Program-made: the position numbers and the translations under genes
The notes under the pieces: generated by a model
The model's input: only the letters and a program-made list of their open reading frames with translations
What the model was told of the DNA's origin: nothing
Databases searched by the model: none
In this document: positions 1-5,516 of the stretch, piece by piece
Position numbering within the stretch: the stretch's first letter is position 1
Layout of the letters: each line of letters begins with the position of its first letter
Assembly (NCBI GenBank): GCA_025927665.1
Contig: JAICKZ010000219.1
Span: 1 to 5,516 of the forward strand
Source of the DNA: Steroidobacteraceae bacterium
GTDB taxonomy: Bacteria; Pseudomonadota; Gammaproteobacteria; Steroidobacterales; Steroidobacteraceae
DNA: 5,516 nt
Reading direction: 5' to 3'

Positions 1-1015
1 GAAAGCCCTGTATAGGTCCGTATTTTTGTACTACCTTCATCGACTCTGGAATTTGAACTGGTGATGCTCCAATACCTATCTTGCCAACCTTTCTTCCCGC
101 CTCGGTGGCTTCACTTACAGTAACGGGCAGCTCTTTGATCTCGCCATTACGACTGATCTGAACATTCACTGTTTGTCCACCACGCTGAGTCACTAACTTG
201 ACCAAGTCAGTGAAGTCGCTGACAGGCTGTCCATCGAATGCCAAGATCAAATCACCTGACTTCAAACCTGCATGCTCGGCAGCACCACCTGGAACAATGG
301 AATTAATCATCGCGGGAATCGGTGGATACCAGAAGTCAAAACCCAACGCCGCGAACATTTTTGCCGGATCTTGTAACTCAGGATCGCGCGCTGCGTTGAT
401 TTCTATAATGTGTTGAGTACCAGCGCCTTCATCACCACGCACCGTCAATTGCACTGAGCCTTCCACCAACTGATCGAACAAATGAATAGTGGCGTCTTCA
501 CGCGTAAACACTTCATGTCCTTGTACCGCAGTGATCAAATCACCTTGATGAATGCCGGCCTTCGCTATCAACGATCCTGCTGTGACTTCGCCGATCACCG
601 GTTTCAACGCAGTGGTGCCGATCAGCAATAATATCCAGTAGAAAAACACCGCCAAGATCAGATTGGCAATAGGTCCTGCCAATAACACCGAGACACGCTT
701 CCACACCGGTGCGCGACTAAAACTAAAAGGCAAATCTTTTTCTGCAATTAGTTCTTGATTATTGTCATCACGCTCGCCCAATAACTTCACGTATCCACCA
801 AGCGGAATAGCGCAGACCACATACTCAACTCCATCCTTCGGTGAAGTTCGTTTCCAAATGGGTTTGCCAATGCCAATGGAGAAACGCAGGACGCGAATGC
901 CCAAGCGTCTTGCTGCCCAGAAGTGCCCCCACTCATGTACTCCAACTAAGATAACAATCACAACAATGAATGCAGCGACGGTCAATGGTAAAGACGACAA
1001 ACTAAAACTGTTCAT
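1..1015 (-). CDS. rseP: Site-2 intramembrane zinc metalloprotease RseP, 3' end missing
   Basis: Regulated intramembrane protease of the inner membrane; in E. coli it makes the second cut in anti-sigma factor RseA, releasing sigma-E. The first 338 residues are present, translated by me from the minus strand. They show a first membrane segment (about 12-31) ending in the zinc motif HEWGH (residues 27-31, catalytic Glu28), the family block IPLGGYVKLLGE (70-81), a second membrane segment after the LAGPIANLILA stretch (112-122), and two tandem PDZ domains (about 138-225 and 230-310), each with a GxxxGDLI-type turn. The family is usually about 450 residues, so the C-terminal membrane segments and the LDGG-type motif lie beyond the window. 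The ATG at 1015 overlaps the dxr stop (ATGA), preceded by a weak GAG Shine-Dalgarno six bases upstream. In related genomes bamA follows. The identification is secure; which anti-sigma factor it cleaves here is unknown. Confidence 0.96.
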   Translation of the reverse strand, partial: MNSFSLSSLPLTVAAFIVVIVILVGVHEWGHFWAARRLGIRVLRFSIGIGKPIWKRTSPKDGVEYVVCAIPLGGYVKLLGERDDNNQELIAEKDLPFSFSRAPVWKRVSVLLAGPIANLILAVFFYWILLLIGTTALKPVIGEVTAGSLIAKAGIHQGDLITAVQGHEVFTREDATIHLFDQLVEGSVQLTVRGDEGAGTQHIIEINAARDPELQDPAKMFAALGFDFWYPPIPAMINSIVPGGAAEHAGLKSGDLILAFDGQPVSDFTDLVKLVTQRGGQTVNVQISRNGEIKELPVTVSEATEAGRKVGKIGIGASPVQIPESMKVVQKYGPIQGF

Positions 1016-2286
1016 ATCATTCTCACATCGATACTATTGGACAATACTGTTGGATGCGATGCGCTGTTGCGATGCTTAATCGCACATTCACGCGCCCATG
1101 CATCCACGTGCATTACTGCTTCAAGTGAATCCAAAGGTACGACTTGATGTTTCTGCAACACAGCATCAATCACGTTGGCAATTTCCGTAAAGCGTAATTG
1201 TCCATCAAGAAATGCAGCTACCGCCACTTCATTGGCCGCATTCAAAGCAGCAGGTGCACTGTCTCCGCATTTGGCGGCATCTCGAGCCAAACGCAAACAA
1301 GGAAAGCGAATATCATCTGGTGCTTCAAATTCCAACTTGGATAGCTGCACCAAGTCTAATGATTCTACACCGGAGGTAATTCGTGCGGGCCAACCTAACG
1401 CAAATGCAATGGGTGTGCGCATATCTGGATTACCCAACTGTGCGAGCATCGAACCGTCCACATATTCCACCAATGAATGCACAATACTTTGTGGATGAAT
1501 CAATACATCGATCTGCGTTGCAGACATGGCGAACAGCAAACTGGCCTCAATCAATTCCAATCCCTTATTCATCAGCGTTGCTGAATCTACCGAAATTTTC
1601 TTGCCCATGATCCAACGCGGATGCGCGCAGGCTTGTTCAGGCGTAATGTTGTGCAAGGCACTGGATGATGTGCGCAAGAACGGACCACCGGATGCAGTCA
1701 ATAACAAACGTTTGATACCAGGTTGAATGTTGTCTGCTGCAAGACGGGTGTCGGGTAGACACTGGAAGATCGCGTTGTGCTCGCTATCGATTGGTAACAA
1801 ATGAGCTTTACCATGATGCACTGCCTGCATAAACAGCTTGCCAGACATGACCAGTGATTCTTTATTGGCAAGTAAAATACGTTTGCCAGCACGTGCCGCA
1901 GCCAATGTCGAGCTGAGTCCCGCCGCACCGACAATGGCCGCCATTACCGTGTGAACATCGGGATGTGCTGCCAATTCATCCAACGCACTTGCGCCAGCAA
2001 GCACCTCTGTCGAACATCGTTCTTCACGTAACTCTTTGCGTAACTGTACCGCTGCCTGCGGATCTGCGAGTGCCGCAAAGCGCGGTTTATATTGCAAACA
2101 CTGAGCTTTGAGTGCAGCCACATTACGTTGTGCTGCCAGCGCGAACACCGTAAAGCGATCCGGATGGCGTGCAACTACATCCAGTGTGTTCTGACCGATA
2201 CTACCAGTAGCACCGAATACCGCGACATTGACCATTGTCGGGATTTTTGTGGGCGCCGTTGCAGGCATTGCGATGGACATGTTCAC
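1012..2286 (-). CDS. dxr: 1-deoxy-D-xylulose 5-phosphate reductoisomerase
   Basis: Converts DXP to 2-C-methyl-D-erythritol 4-phosphate with NADPH, the committed step of the MEP isoprenoid pathway, in the cytosol. Visible motifs: NADPH-binding GATGSIG (residues 25-31), ANKESLV (140-146), metal-binding IDSEHNAIFQ (Asp167, Glu169), SGGPF (199-203), the flexible-loop Trp in HPRWIMGKK (Trp225), and ISVDSATLMNKGLE with metal ligand Glu244. IHPQSIVHSLVEY, GNPDMRTPIAFALGWP and LNAANEVAVAAF follow. All catalytic positions known from the E. coli enzyme are kept. The length is 424 residues against 398 in E. coli, mostly from an N-terminal extension of about 17 residues plus a slightly longer tail. The GTG at 2286 overlaps the cdsA stop (GTGA) and has GGTGA four bases upstream. 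ATG at 2280 and ATG at 2235 (which best matches homologue length) are alternatives, but the latter lacks a ribosome binding site. The stop overlaps the rseP start. Confidence 0.97.
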   Translation of the reverse strand: MNMSIAMPATAPTKIPTMVNVAVFGATGSIGQNTLDVVARHPDRFTVFALAAQRNVAALKAQCLQYKPRFAALADPQAAVQLRKELREERCSTEVLAGASALDELAAHPDVHTVMAAIVGAAGLSSTLAAARAGKRILLANKESLVMSGKLFMQAVHHGKAHLLPIDSEHNAIFQCLPDTRLAADNIQPGIKRLLLTASGGPFLRTSSSALHNITPEQACAHPRWIMGKKISVDSATLMNKGLELIEASLLFAMSATQIDVLIHPQSIVHSLVEYVDGSMLAQLGNPDMRTPIAFALGWPARITSGVESLDLVQLSKLEFEAPDDIRFPCLRLARDAAKCGDSAPAALNAANEVAVAAFLDGQLRFTEIANVIDAVLQKHQVVPLDSLEAVMHVDAWARECAIKHRNSASHPTVLSNSIDVRMI

Positions 2287-3089
2287 AACGTCACCACATT
2301 CAGATAAATTAATCCATACACAAACACGGGAGCTGCCGCGGTAATACTGTCGATGCGATCCAGCACACCACCATGTCCGGGCAAAATATTGCTGCTATCT
2401 TTCAATCCTGCATGTCGCTTGAATAAACTTTCGGTTAAGTCACCTACAATAGAAAAGCTAACCGTAATCAACGACAGAAGTGCAAAAGAAAATAACTGAA
2501 TACCAAACCAATGCGCGGCCAATAACGCAACAACCATTGCCGACAATACACCACCGACAACACCTTCCCATGTTTTTCCCGGGCTGACTTGTGCTGCAAG
2601 TTTGTGACGACCAAATGCTTTACCAAAAAAGTAAGCGCCGACATCCGTGCTGACCACCAGCAACAATAAACACAGAATGAAATAAGCTCCCTGTGAATGA
2701 TTCATCAACAACGTACCTAACGCAATCCATACTGGCAACAACACCACTATGCCGATCAATGGTGTCATCCATCGCGCACTTGAATGAGGTGCAAAAACGA
2801 TCCATGCCGATGCAACTATCCACCACAATACTGCTGCAAATAACAAAGTGTAAGCACTGACAATCGTTGGTTTGAAATACCATGCAGCCATTAATGCGGC
2901 GATCAGTAACACATAAAGAAGACGCACTACGACACTAGGTTGCTGCGTCACAAAACCACTCCATTCCCATGCGCCTAACAGCAATATGATACCTAATGCA
3001 ATTTGCAACCATACTGCGGGCGCGTACAACAATAGGGCAAGCACCGGTAACCCTATTATCAATGCGGTAATGACACGCTGTCGCAGCAC
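2283..3089 (-). CDS. cdsA: Phosphatidate cytidylyltransferase (CDP-diacylglycerol synthase)
   Basis: Integral inner-membrane enzyme joining phosphatidic acid and CTP to give CDP-diacylglycerol and pyrophosphate, the precursor of phosphatidylethanolamine, phosphatidylglycerol and cardiolipin. The 268 residues are strongly hydrophobic, with about eight membrane segments (roughly 5-24, 26-45, 54-71, 76-99, 108-129, 134-155, 175-215 as more than one pass, and 248-266). The C-terminal CdsA family signature is complete at 221-247: SLFKR, then LKDSSNILPGHGG and LDRID, with Asp217, Asp244 and Asp247 as likely metal ligands. Earlier conserved pieces are STDVGAYFFGKAFG (147-160) and SPGKTWEG (169-176). 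E. coli CdsA is slightly longer, at 285. Translation starts at GTG 3089, sharing one base with the uppS stop (TAGTG), with GAGG seven bases upstream inside uppS. The stop overlaps the dxr GTG. Both junctions suggest translational coupling. Confidence 0.97.
   Translation of the reverse strand: MLRQRVITALIIGLPVLALLLYAPAVWLQIALGIILLLGAWEWSGFVTQQPSVVVRLLYVLLIAALMAAWYFKPTIVSAYTLLFAAVLWWIVASAWIVFAPHSSARWMTPLIGIVVLLPVWIALGTLLMNHSQGAYFILCLLLLVVSTDVGAYFFGKAFGRHKLAAQVSPGKTWEGVVGGVLSAMVVALLAAHWFGIQLFSFALLSLITVSFSIVGDLTESLFKRHAGLKDSSNILPGHGGVLDRIDSITAAAPVFVYGLIYLNVVTL
2291..2295 (-). promoter_or_regulatory. Shine-Dalgarno site of dxr, inside cdsA
   Basis: GGTGA on the minus strand, complementary to the 3' part of the anti-Shine-Dalgarno sequence. 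It is four bases before GTG 2286 and ten before ATG 2280. The close placement favours the GTG that overlaps the cdsA stop. Confidence 0.5.
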
Positions 3090-3889
3090 TAAGAAGCCTC
3101 GCCTTTAACGTTATGCAGCTTGGTTGCTGCGATCTGTTCGCCTGTTAGGCCAAAGCGACGTTGACGTTCGCCAAAAAATTGCAACGCAGTATTAAGCTGC
3201 TTTTCATCAAATTGTGGCCAGAGCACATCACAAAAATACAACTCTGTATAAGCTAAATTCCATAACAAAAAATTACTGATGCGTTGTTCACCACCAGTGC
3301 GAATAAATAAATCAGGCTCGGGTAATGCGGCAAGTTCCAGCTGTGTACTTATATGTGCGTCAGTAATCTCAGCCGCCGTTAGTATTCCGGCCACACATTG
3401 CTGCGCTAACCTGCGCGTCGCTTGCGTAATATCCCAGCGTCCACCATACGCAACTGCAATGACCAATATAAGGCCTGGATTGTTAGCGGTGCGTGCTTCC
3501 GAGGCGGTCATGCGTTTTTGCAATTCATCATTCAAAGAACTTCGATCGCCGATAAAGCGCACACGAATGCCATTGCGATGCATGCTTTCAAGTTCACTAT
3601 CCAATGCCTGGACAAATAAATTCATCAACGCAGAAACTTCAGTGACGGGGCGCTGCCAATTTTCACTGGAGAATGCAAACAACGTCAGCACTTCAACACC
3701 GTGTTTGGCGCAAAGTTCAACGGTTGCGCGCACTGCTTTTACACCCGCATGATGACCTGCAGGTCTTGGCAGGCCACGCTTGCGTGCCCAGCGTCCATTG
3801 CCATCCATGATGATGGCGATGTGTTTAGGCAACACGGTAAATTTGATGTCAGTACGCTTGCTGGTAAACACGGGTAGAAAAATCTTCAA
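3089..3889 (-). CDS. uppS: Undecaprenyl diphosphate synthase (cis-prenyltransferase)
   Basis: Adds eight IPP units in cis to farnesyl diphosphate to make C55 undecaprenyl diphosphate, the lipid carrier for peptidoglycan and other surface polymers; a peripheral membrane or cytosolic homodimer. It has HIAIIMDGNGRWA (23-35, catalytic Asp29), GHHAG (45-49), FAFSSENWQRP (71-81), YGGRWDI (148-154), IRTGGEQRISNFLLW (196-210, with Arg197 and Arg203) and ELYFCDVLWP (216-225, Glu216). These align with E. coli UppS at a constant offset of three residues. Length is 266 against 253. The residue before YGGR is Ala147, where E. coli has Asn. The start is chosen as TTG 3889: no ATG or GTG lies in frame between it and the in-frame stop upstream, and it gives a normal-length N-terminus. 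An AAGGA lies 13 bases upstream, which is long. GTG 3871 is the main alternative but lacks a good ribosome binding site. The gap from frr is 31 bases; the stop overlaps cdsA. Confidence 0.96.
   Translation of the reverse strand: MKIFLPVFTSKRTDIKFTVLPKHIAIIMDGNGRWARKRGLPRPAGHHAGVKAVRATVELCAKHGVEVLTLFAFSSENWQRPVTEVSALMNLFVQALDSELESMHRNGIRVRFIGDRSSLNDELQKRMTASEARTANNPGLILVIAVAYGGRWDITQATRRLAQQCVAGILTAAEITDAHISTQLELAALPEPDLFIRTGGEQRISNFLLWNLAYTELYFCDVLWPQFDEKQLNTALQFFGERQRRFGLTGEQIAATKLHNVKGEAS
3097..3100 (-). promoter_or_regulatory. Shine-Dalgarno site of cdsA, inside uppS
   Basis: GAGG on the minus strand, seven bases before the GTG at 3089 and embedded in the last codons of uppS. It supports GTG as the true start and coupling of cdsA to uppS translation. 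Confidence 0.6.
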
Positions 3890-3902
3890 TTGATGTTGTT
3901 TG

Positions 3903-3907
3903 TCCTT
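3903..3907 (-). promoter_or_regulatory. Probable Shine-Dalgarno site of uppS, unusually spaced
   Basis: AAGGA on the minus strand in the 31-base gap after frr. It sits 13 bases before the TTG at 3889, further than the usual 5-9. A codon nearer the optimal distance (ATC) is out of frame and runs into a stop at once. A weak start is therefore inferred for uppS. Confidence 0.45.
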
Positions 3908-3920
3908 GCTCTTATGTCCA

Positions 3921-4478
3921 TCAGATATGCATCACTTCTTTTTCTTTTTCTGCCATTGCTTGATCTATTTCCGCAATGTACTTGTCGGTAAGTTTTTGTA
4001 TCTCATCCTGGGCGCGACGATCTTCATCTTGTGAGACCAATTTTTCTTTGAGCATCTCCTTCAACTCGTTCATTACATCGCGACGTACATTACGGACGGC
4101 GACTCGACCATTCTCAGCTTCATGGCGTACTACCTTGGTCATGTCCTTACGACGCTCTTCAGTCAGGGCTGGCATCGGTACGCGAATTATTGTACCTGCC
4201 GTATTCGGCATCAATCCGAGATCGGACTTCATGATGGCTTTTTCAATCGGCTGCACCATGCTGCGATCAAATGGTGTAATAACCAATGTACGTGCATCTT
4301 CCACCGTAATACGCGCTACTTGCTGTAGCGGGCTGTCAGTCCCGTAATAGTCGACTTTCAAATGTTCTACCAGTGCCGGATGCGCTCGGCCAGTACGCAT
4401 TTTTTTAAGTTCATTCTTTAATGCCAGTACACATTTTTGCATGCGCTCTGCAGCATCTTTTTTGAGATCTTCAAGCAT
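3921..4478 (-). CDS. frr: Ribosome recycling factor (RRF)
   Basis: Works with EF-G to split post-termination ribosomes so the subunits can be reused; an essential cytosolic protein shaped like tRNA. The product is 185 residues, exactly the length of E. coli RRF, and aligns with it without gaps. Recognisable blocks are RMQKC and KKMRTGRAHPAL (domain I), VDYYGTDSPLQQVA and FDRSMVQPIEKAI (hinge and domain II), IRVPMPALTEERRKD (98-112), and VAVRNVRRD (126-134) with the functionally critical Arg132. The start is the ATG at 4478, not the in-frame TTG at 4499, because ATG is preceded by GGAG with a five-base spacer and matches the family start. It is the third gene in the usual rpsB-tsf-pyrH-frr order, separated from pyrH by 109 bases and from uppS by 31. 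Confidence 0.98.
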   Translation of the reverse strand: MLEDLKKDAAERMQKCVLALKNELKKMRTGRAHPALVEHLKVDYYGTDSPLQQVARITVEDARTLVITPFDRSMVQPIEKAIMKSDLGLMPNTAGTIIRVPMPALTEERRKDMTKVVRHEAENGRVAVRNVRRDVMNELKEMLKEKLVSQDEDRRAQDEIQKLTDKYIAEIDQAMAEKEKEVMHI

Positions 4479-4483
4479 GGTCA

Positions 4484-4487
4484 CTCC
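4484..4487 (-). promoter_or_regulatory. Shine-Dalgarno site of frr
   Basis: GGAG on the minus strand, five bases before the ATG at 4478. It is the clearest ribosome binding site in the window, and it decides the start: the TTG at 4499 would put this site inside the coding sequence. Confidence 0.8.
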
Positions 4488-4523
4488 AGCATTGAACAAT
4501 TGTCACAACAGGGTTCTTAATAA

Positions 4524-4553
4524 TCTCAACATTCAGTCATACAATGATTGAGA
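4524..4553 (-). repeat. Imperfect inverted repeat (bulged stem-loop) between pyrH and frr
   Basis: TCTCAA and CATT pair with AATG and TTGAGA, giving ten base pairs interrupted by a single bulged T, around a nine-base loop. On the minus strand it is followed by TTATTAAG, which is not a convincing U-tract, so a strong intrinsic terminator is unlikely. It could be an attenuating or mRNA-stabilising hairpin, or the 5' end structure of an frr transcript. Confidence 0.45.
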
Positions 4554-4587
4554 CACTCTTTAAATATTTTAATATTAACTTTAACAA

Positions 4588-5370
4588 TCAGATTGAGTTG
4601 GTTACCAATGTACCAACCTCTTCCCCACGCACAATGCGTAATAACTCACCTGGCACGGTGAGATCAAACACTCGCAGCGGCAAATCATTTTCACGACACA
4701 TGACAATTGCCGTGGCGTCCATCACGCCAAGACGATCTGTCAGCACTTTTTCAAACGTCAACCGATCGTACTTCTTTGCAGTGGGATCTTTAACCGGATC
4801 GGCGGTATAAATGCCATTGACCTTGGTCGCTTTAAGTAATACATCAGCATTGATTTCAATAGCGCGTAAACTGGCTGCAGTGTCTGTGGTGAAGAATGGA
4901 TTGCCAGTACCTACAGCAAAAATAGTGACGCGGCCTTTTTCCAAATGACGAACAGCACGACGACGAATGTATTCCTCACACACTTCATTAATGCGTACCG
5001 CTGACATCACGCGCGCAAAGCCACCCATGGCTTCTAATGCATCTTGCAATGCCAGTGAATTGATTACCGTAGCGAGCATGCCCATATGATCACCGGTGAC
5101 GCGATCCATGCCGGTGCGGGCCAACCCTGCGCCGCGAAAAATATTACCACCGCCAAGCACTACTGCAACTTGAACGCCCAAATTGGTGACTTCATGAATT
5201 TCGGATGCCACACGCCGCAGCATGGCGGGGTCAATACCGTAGTCTGCATTGCCCATCAACGCTTCACCCGATAACTTCACCAAAATACGCGACAGCTTGC
5301 CATTGCCGGTGCGAGCGCCGACGGACGAACTTGAAGTGATAGATGCAGAAGATGGAGACTTAATTGGCAT
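4588..5370 (-). CDS. pyrH: Uridylate kinase (UMP kinase)
   Basis: Phosphorylates UMP to UDP with ATP in pyrimidine nucleotide synthesis; a cytosolic hexamer of the amino acid kinase fold, in bacteria typically activated by GTP and inhibited by UTP. Motifs: KLSGEAL (32-38, Lys32), LGGGNIFRGAGLA (72-84, Arg79), GDHMGMLAT (93-101, Asp94), RRRAVRHLEKGRV (136-148), GTGNPFFTTD (154-163, with Thr155 and Asp163) and ATKVNGIYTADP (181-192). They align with E. coli PyrH at a constant offset of 17. The length is 260 against 241, owing to a Ser/Thr-rich N-terminal extension. The ATG at 5370 is the only good start: an in-frame stop lies at 5400-5398, and no ATG or GTG occurs between residue 1 and the conserved core. 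No close Shine-Dalgarno site is seen; AGG ends 12 bases upstream. First gene after a terminator, so probably the start of its transcription unit. Confidence 0.97.
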   Translation of the reverse strand: MPIKSPSSASITSSSSVGARTGNGKLSRILVKLSGEALMGNADYGIDPAMLRRVASEIHEVTNLGVQVAVVLGGGNIFRGAGLARTGMDRVTGDHMGMLATVINSLALQDALEAMGGFARVMSAVRINEVCEEYIRRRAVRHLEKGRVTIFAVGTGNPFFTTDTAASLRAIEINADVLLKATKVNGIYTADPVKDPTAKKYDRLTFEKVLTDRLGVMDATAIVMCRENDLPLRVFDLTVPGELLRIVRGEEVGTLVTNSI

Positions 5371-5405
5371 GGTTGGAGTGTACCTGCAAGGATGGAGTCA
5401 CTTGG

Positions 5406-5433
5406 CTTAAATTAATAATCTTAAATTAATAAT
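5406..5433. repeat. 14-bp perfect tandem duplication in the pyrH leader
   Basis: Two exact, adjacent copies of CTTAAATTAATAAT (5406-5419 and 5420-5433), reading ATTATTAATTTAAG twice on the minus strand. They lie 36-63 bases upstream of the pyrH ATG. The unit is almost wholly A/T. It may be a slippage duplication, an AT-rich ribosomal protein S1 binding leader, or an UP-like element. The sequence shows only the duplication; the role is inference. Confidence 0.85.
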
Positions 5434-5445
5434 AACGGGTTGATC

Positions 5446-5451
5446 ATTATA
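5446..5451 (-). promoter_or_regulatory. Candidate -10 box for pyrH
   Basis: Perfect TATAAT on the minus strand, about 75 bases before the pyrH start, which would give a leader of roughly 70 bases. The expected -35 position falls within the terminator stem and reads as C-rich sequence with no match to TTGACA. No TGn extension precedes the box. The promoter is therefore tentative. Confidence 0.35.
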
Positions 5452-5477
5452 AAGAACCCCGCACGTGGCGGGGTTCT
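5450..5477 (-). terminator. Intrinsic terminator upstream of pyrH
   Basis: The GC-rich inverted repeat GAACCCCGC / GCGGGGTTC (5454-5462 with 5468-5476) forms a nine-pair stem, extendable to ten by an A-T pair, around a five-base loop. On the minus strand the stem runs straight into TTT then AT, a short U-run. The plus-strand exit (TAATCC) is not U-rich, so the minus strand is the likely direction. It would end the transcript of the preceding gene, expected from the conserved order to be tsf. That gene's coding end is not identifiable in the last 39 bases, although TAA at 5509-5507 could be its stop. Confidence 0.75.
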
Positions 5478-5516
5478 AATCCAGATCAAGTCAATCGCAA
5501 GTGTGATTATTCACCA

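Larger units (their letters stand above)
4479..4587 (-). other. AT-rich pyrH-frr spacer with possible internal promoter
   Basis: This 109-base spacer is the largest gap inside the gene block. On the minus strand TTGTTA (4587-4582) and TTTAAA (4564-4559) are 17 bases apart, each matching four of six consensus positions of a sigma-70 promoter. A second option is an extended -10 TGAGATTAT ending near 4520, without a -35. Either could let frr and downstream genes be transcribed independently of pyrH. The AT richness of the spacer makes chance matches likely, so this is only a candidate. The palindrome TTAATATTAA lies at 4569-4578. Confidence 0.3.
5371..5516 (-). other. Non-coding region upstream of pyrH
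   Basis: A 146-base stretch without a recognisable gene. It contains, in minus-strand order, a short segment that may include the end of an upstream gene, the terminator, the TATAAT hexamer, the tandem AT-rich repeat and the untranslated pyrH leader. A TTGACT near 5488-5493 looks like a -35 box but has no -10 partner at the proper distance. Confidence 0.6.

Noticed and set aside
27..31. Suspicion that rseP is broken because no complete reading frame is visible in the window
   Set aside because: Manual translation from 1015 to the left edge is uninterrupted for 338 codons; it is only cut by the window boundary.
762..1079. Plus-strand open frame of 105 codons across the rseP start and dxr end
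   Set aside because: It lies opposite well-supported rseP and dxr coding sequence, and its translation has no recognisable motif; an antisense shadow.
3279..3752. Plus-strand open frame of 157 codons opposite uppS
   Set aside because: The minus strand encodes all UppS motifs here; the plus-strand translation resembles nothing and is low-complexity Ser/Ala-rich, as expected for an antisense frame.
3976..4347. Plus-strand open frame of 123 codons opposite frr
   Set aside because: Complement of a highly conserved gene; no ribosome binding site or motif.
4479..4499. Seven-residue N-terminal extension of RRF from TTG 4499
   Set aside because: The GGAG site and the exact 185-residue family length both point to ATG 4478.
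4544..4810. Plus-strand frame starting in the pyrH-frr spacer
   Set aside because: Most of it is antisense to the pyrH 3' end; its start sits in AT-rich spacer with no Shine-Dalgarno site.
5454..5476. Terminator for a plus-strand transcript
   Set aside because: The plus-strand sequence after the stem has no U-run and no plus-strand gene is supported nearby.

Overview
This window is a conserved housekeeping block read entirely from the minus strand. In transcription order (right to left) it holds pyrH, frr, uppS, cdsA, dxr and the 5' three quarters of rseP, which runs off the left edge. The proteins most closely resemble gammaproteobacterial family members as I recall them. The order frr-uppS-cdsA-dxr-rseP is the one known from Pseudomonas-type gammaproteobacteria; E. 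coli instead has frr-dxr-uppS-cdsA-rseP. By eye the GC content is moderate, a little under half. I infer a non-enteric gammaproteobacterium and cannot name the genus.

Layout: 5371-5516 is non-coding. It carries a minus-strand hairpin terminator (probably closing the upstream gene, expected to be tsf), a TATAAT hexamer immediately after it, and a perfect 14-bp AT-rich tandem duplication in the presumed pyrH leader. pyrH (4588-5370) encodes UMP kinase. A 109-bp AT-rich spacer with a bulged stem-loop and possible weak promoter elements separates it from frr (3921-4478, ribosome recycling factor). After a 31-bp gap come uppS (3089-3889), cdsA (2283-3089), dxr (1012-2286) and rseP (1-1015, partial). 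These last four are fused by 1-nt or 4-nt start/stop overlaps and rely heavily on TTG and GTG starts, which points to tight translational coupling. There is no gene-free stretch over 300 bases.

How the genes fit together: PyrH supplies UDP for pyrimidine nucleotides, and RRF recycles ribosomes after termination. Dxr makes MEP for isoprenoid synthesis, and UppS turns the resulting IPP and FPP into the C55 lipid carrier for peptidoglycan and O-antigen. CdsA makes CDP-diacylglycerol for phospholipids, and RseP is the membrane protease of the sigma-E envelope stress pathway. The block therefore links translation and nucleotide supply to envelope building and surveillance. No mobile element, CRISPR array, RNA gene or undescribed system is visible; the points of interest are start-codon choice, N-terminal extensions and the two short intergenic regions.
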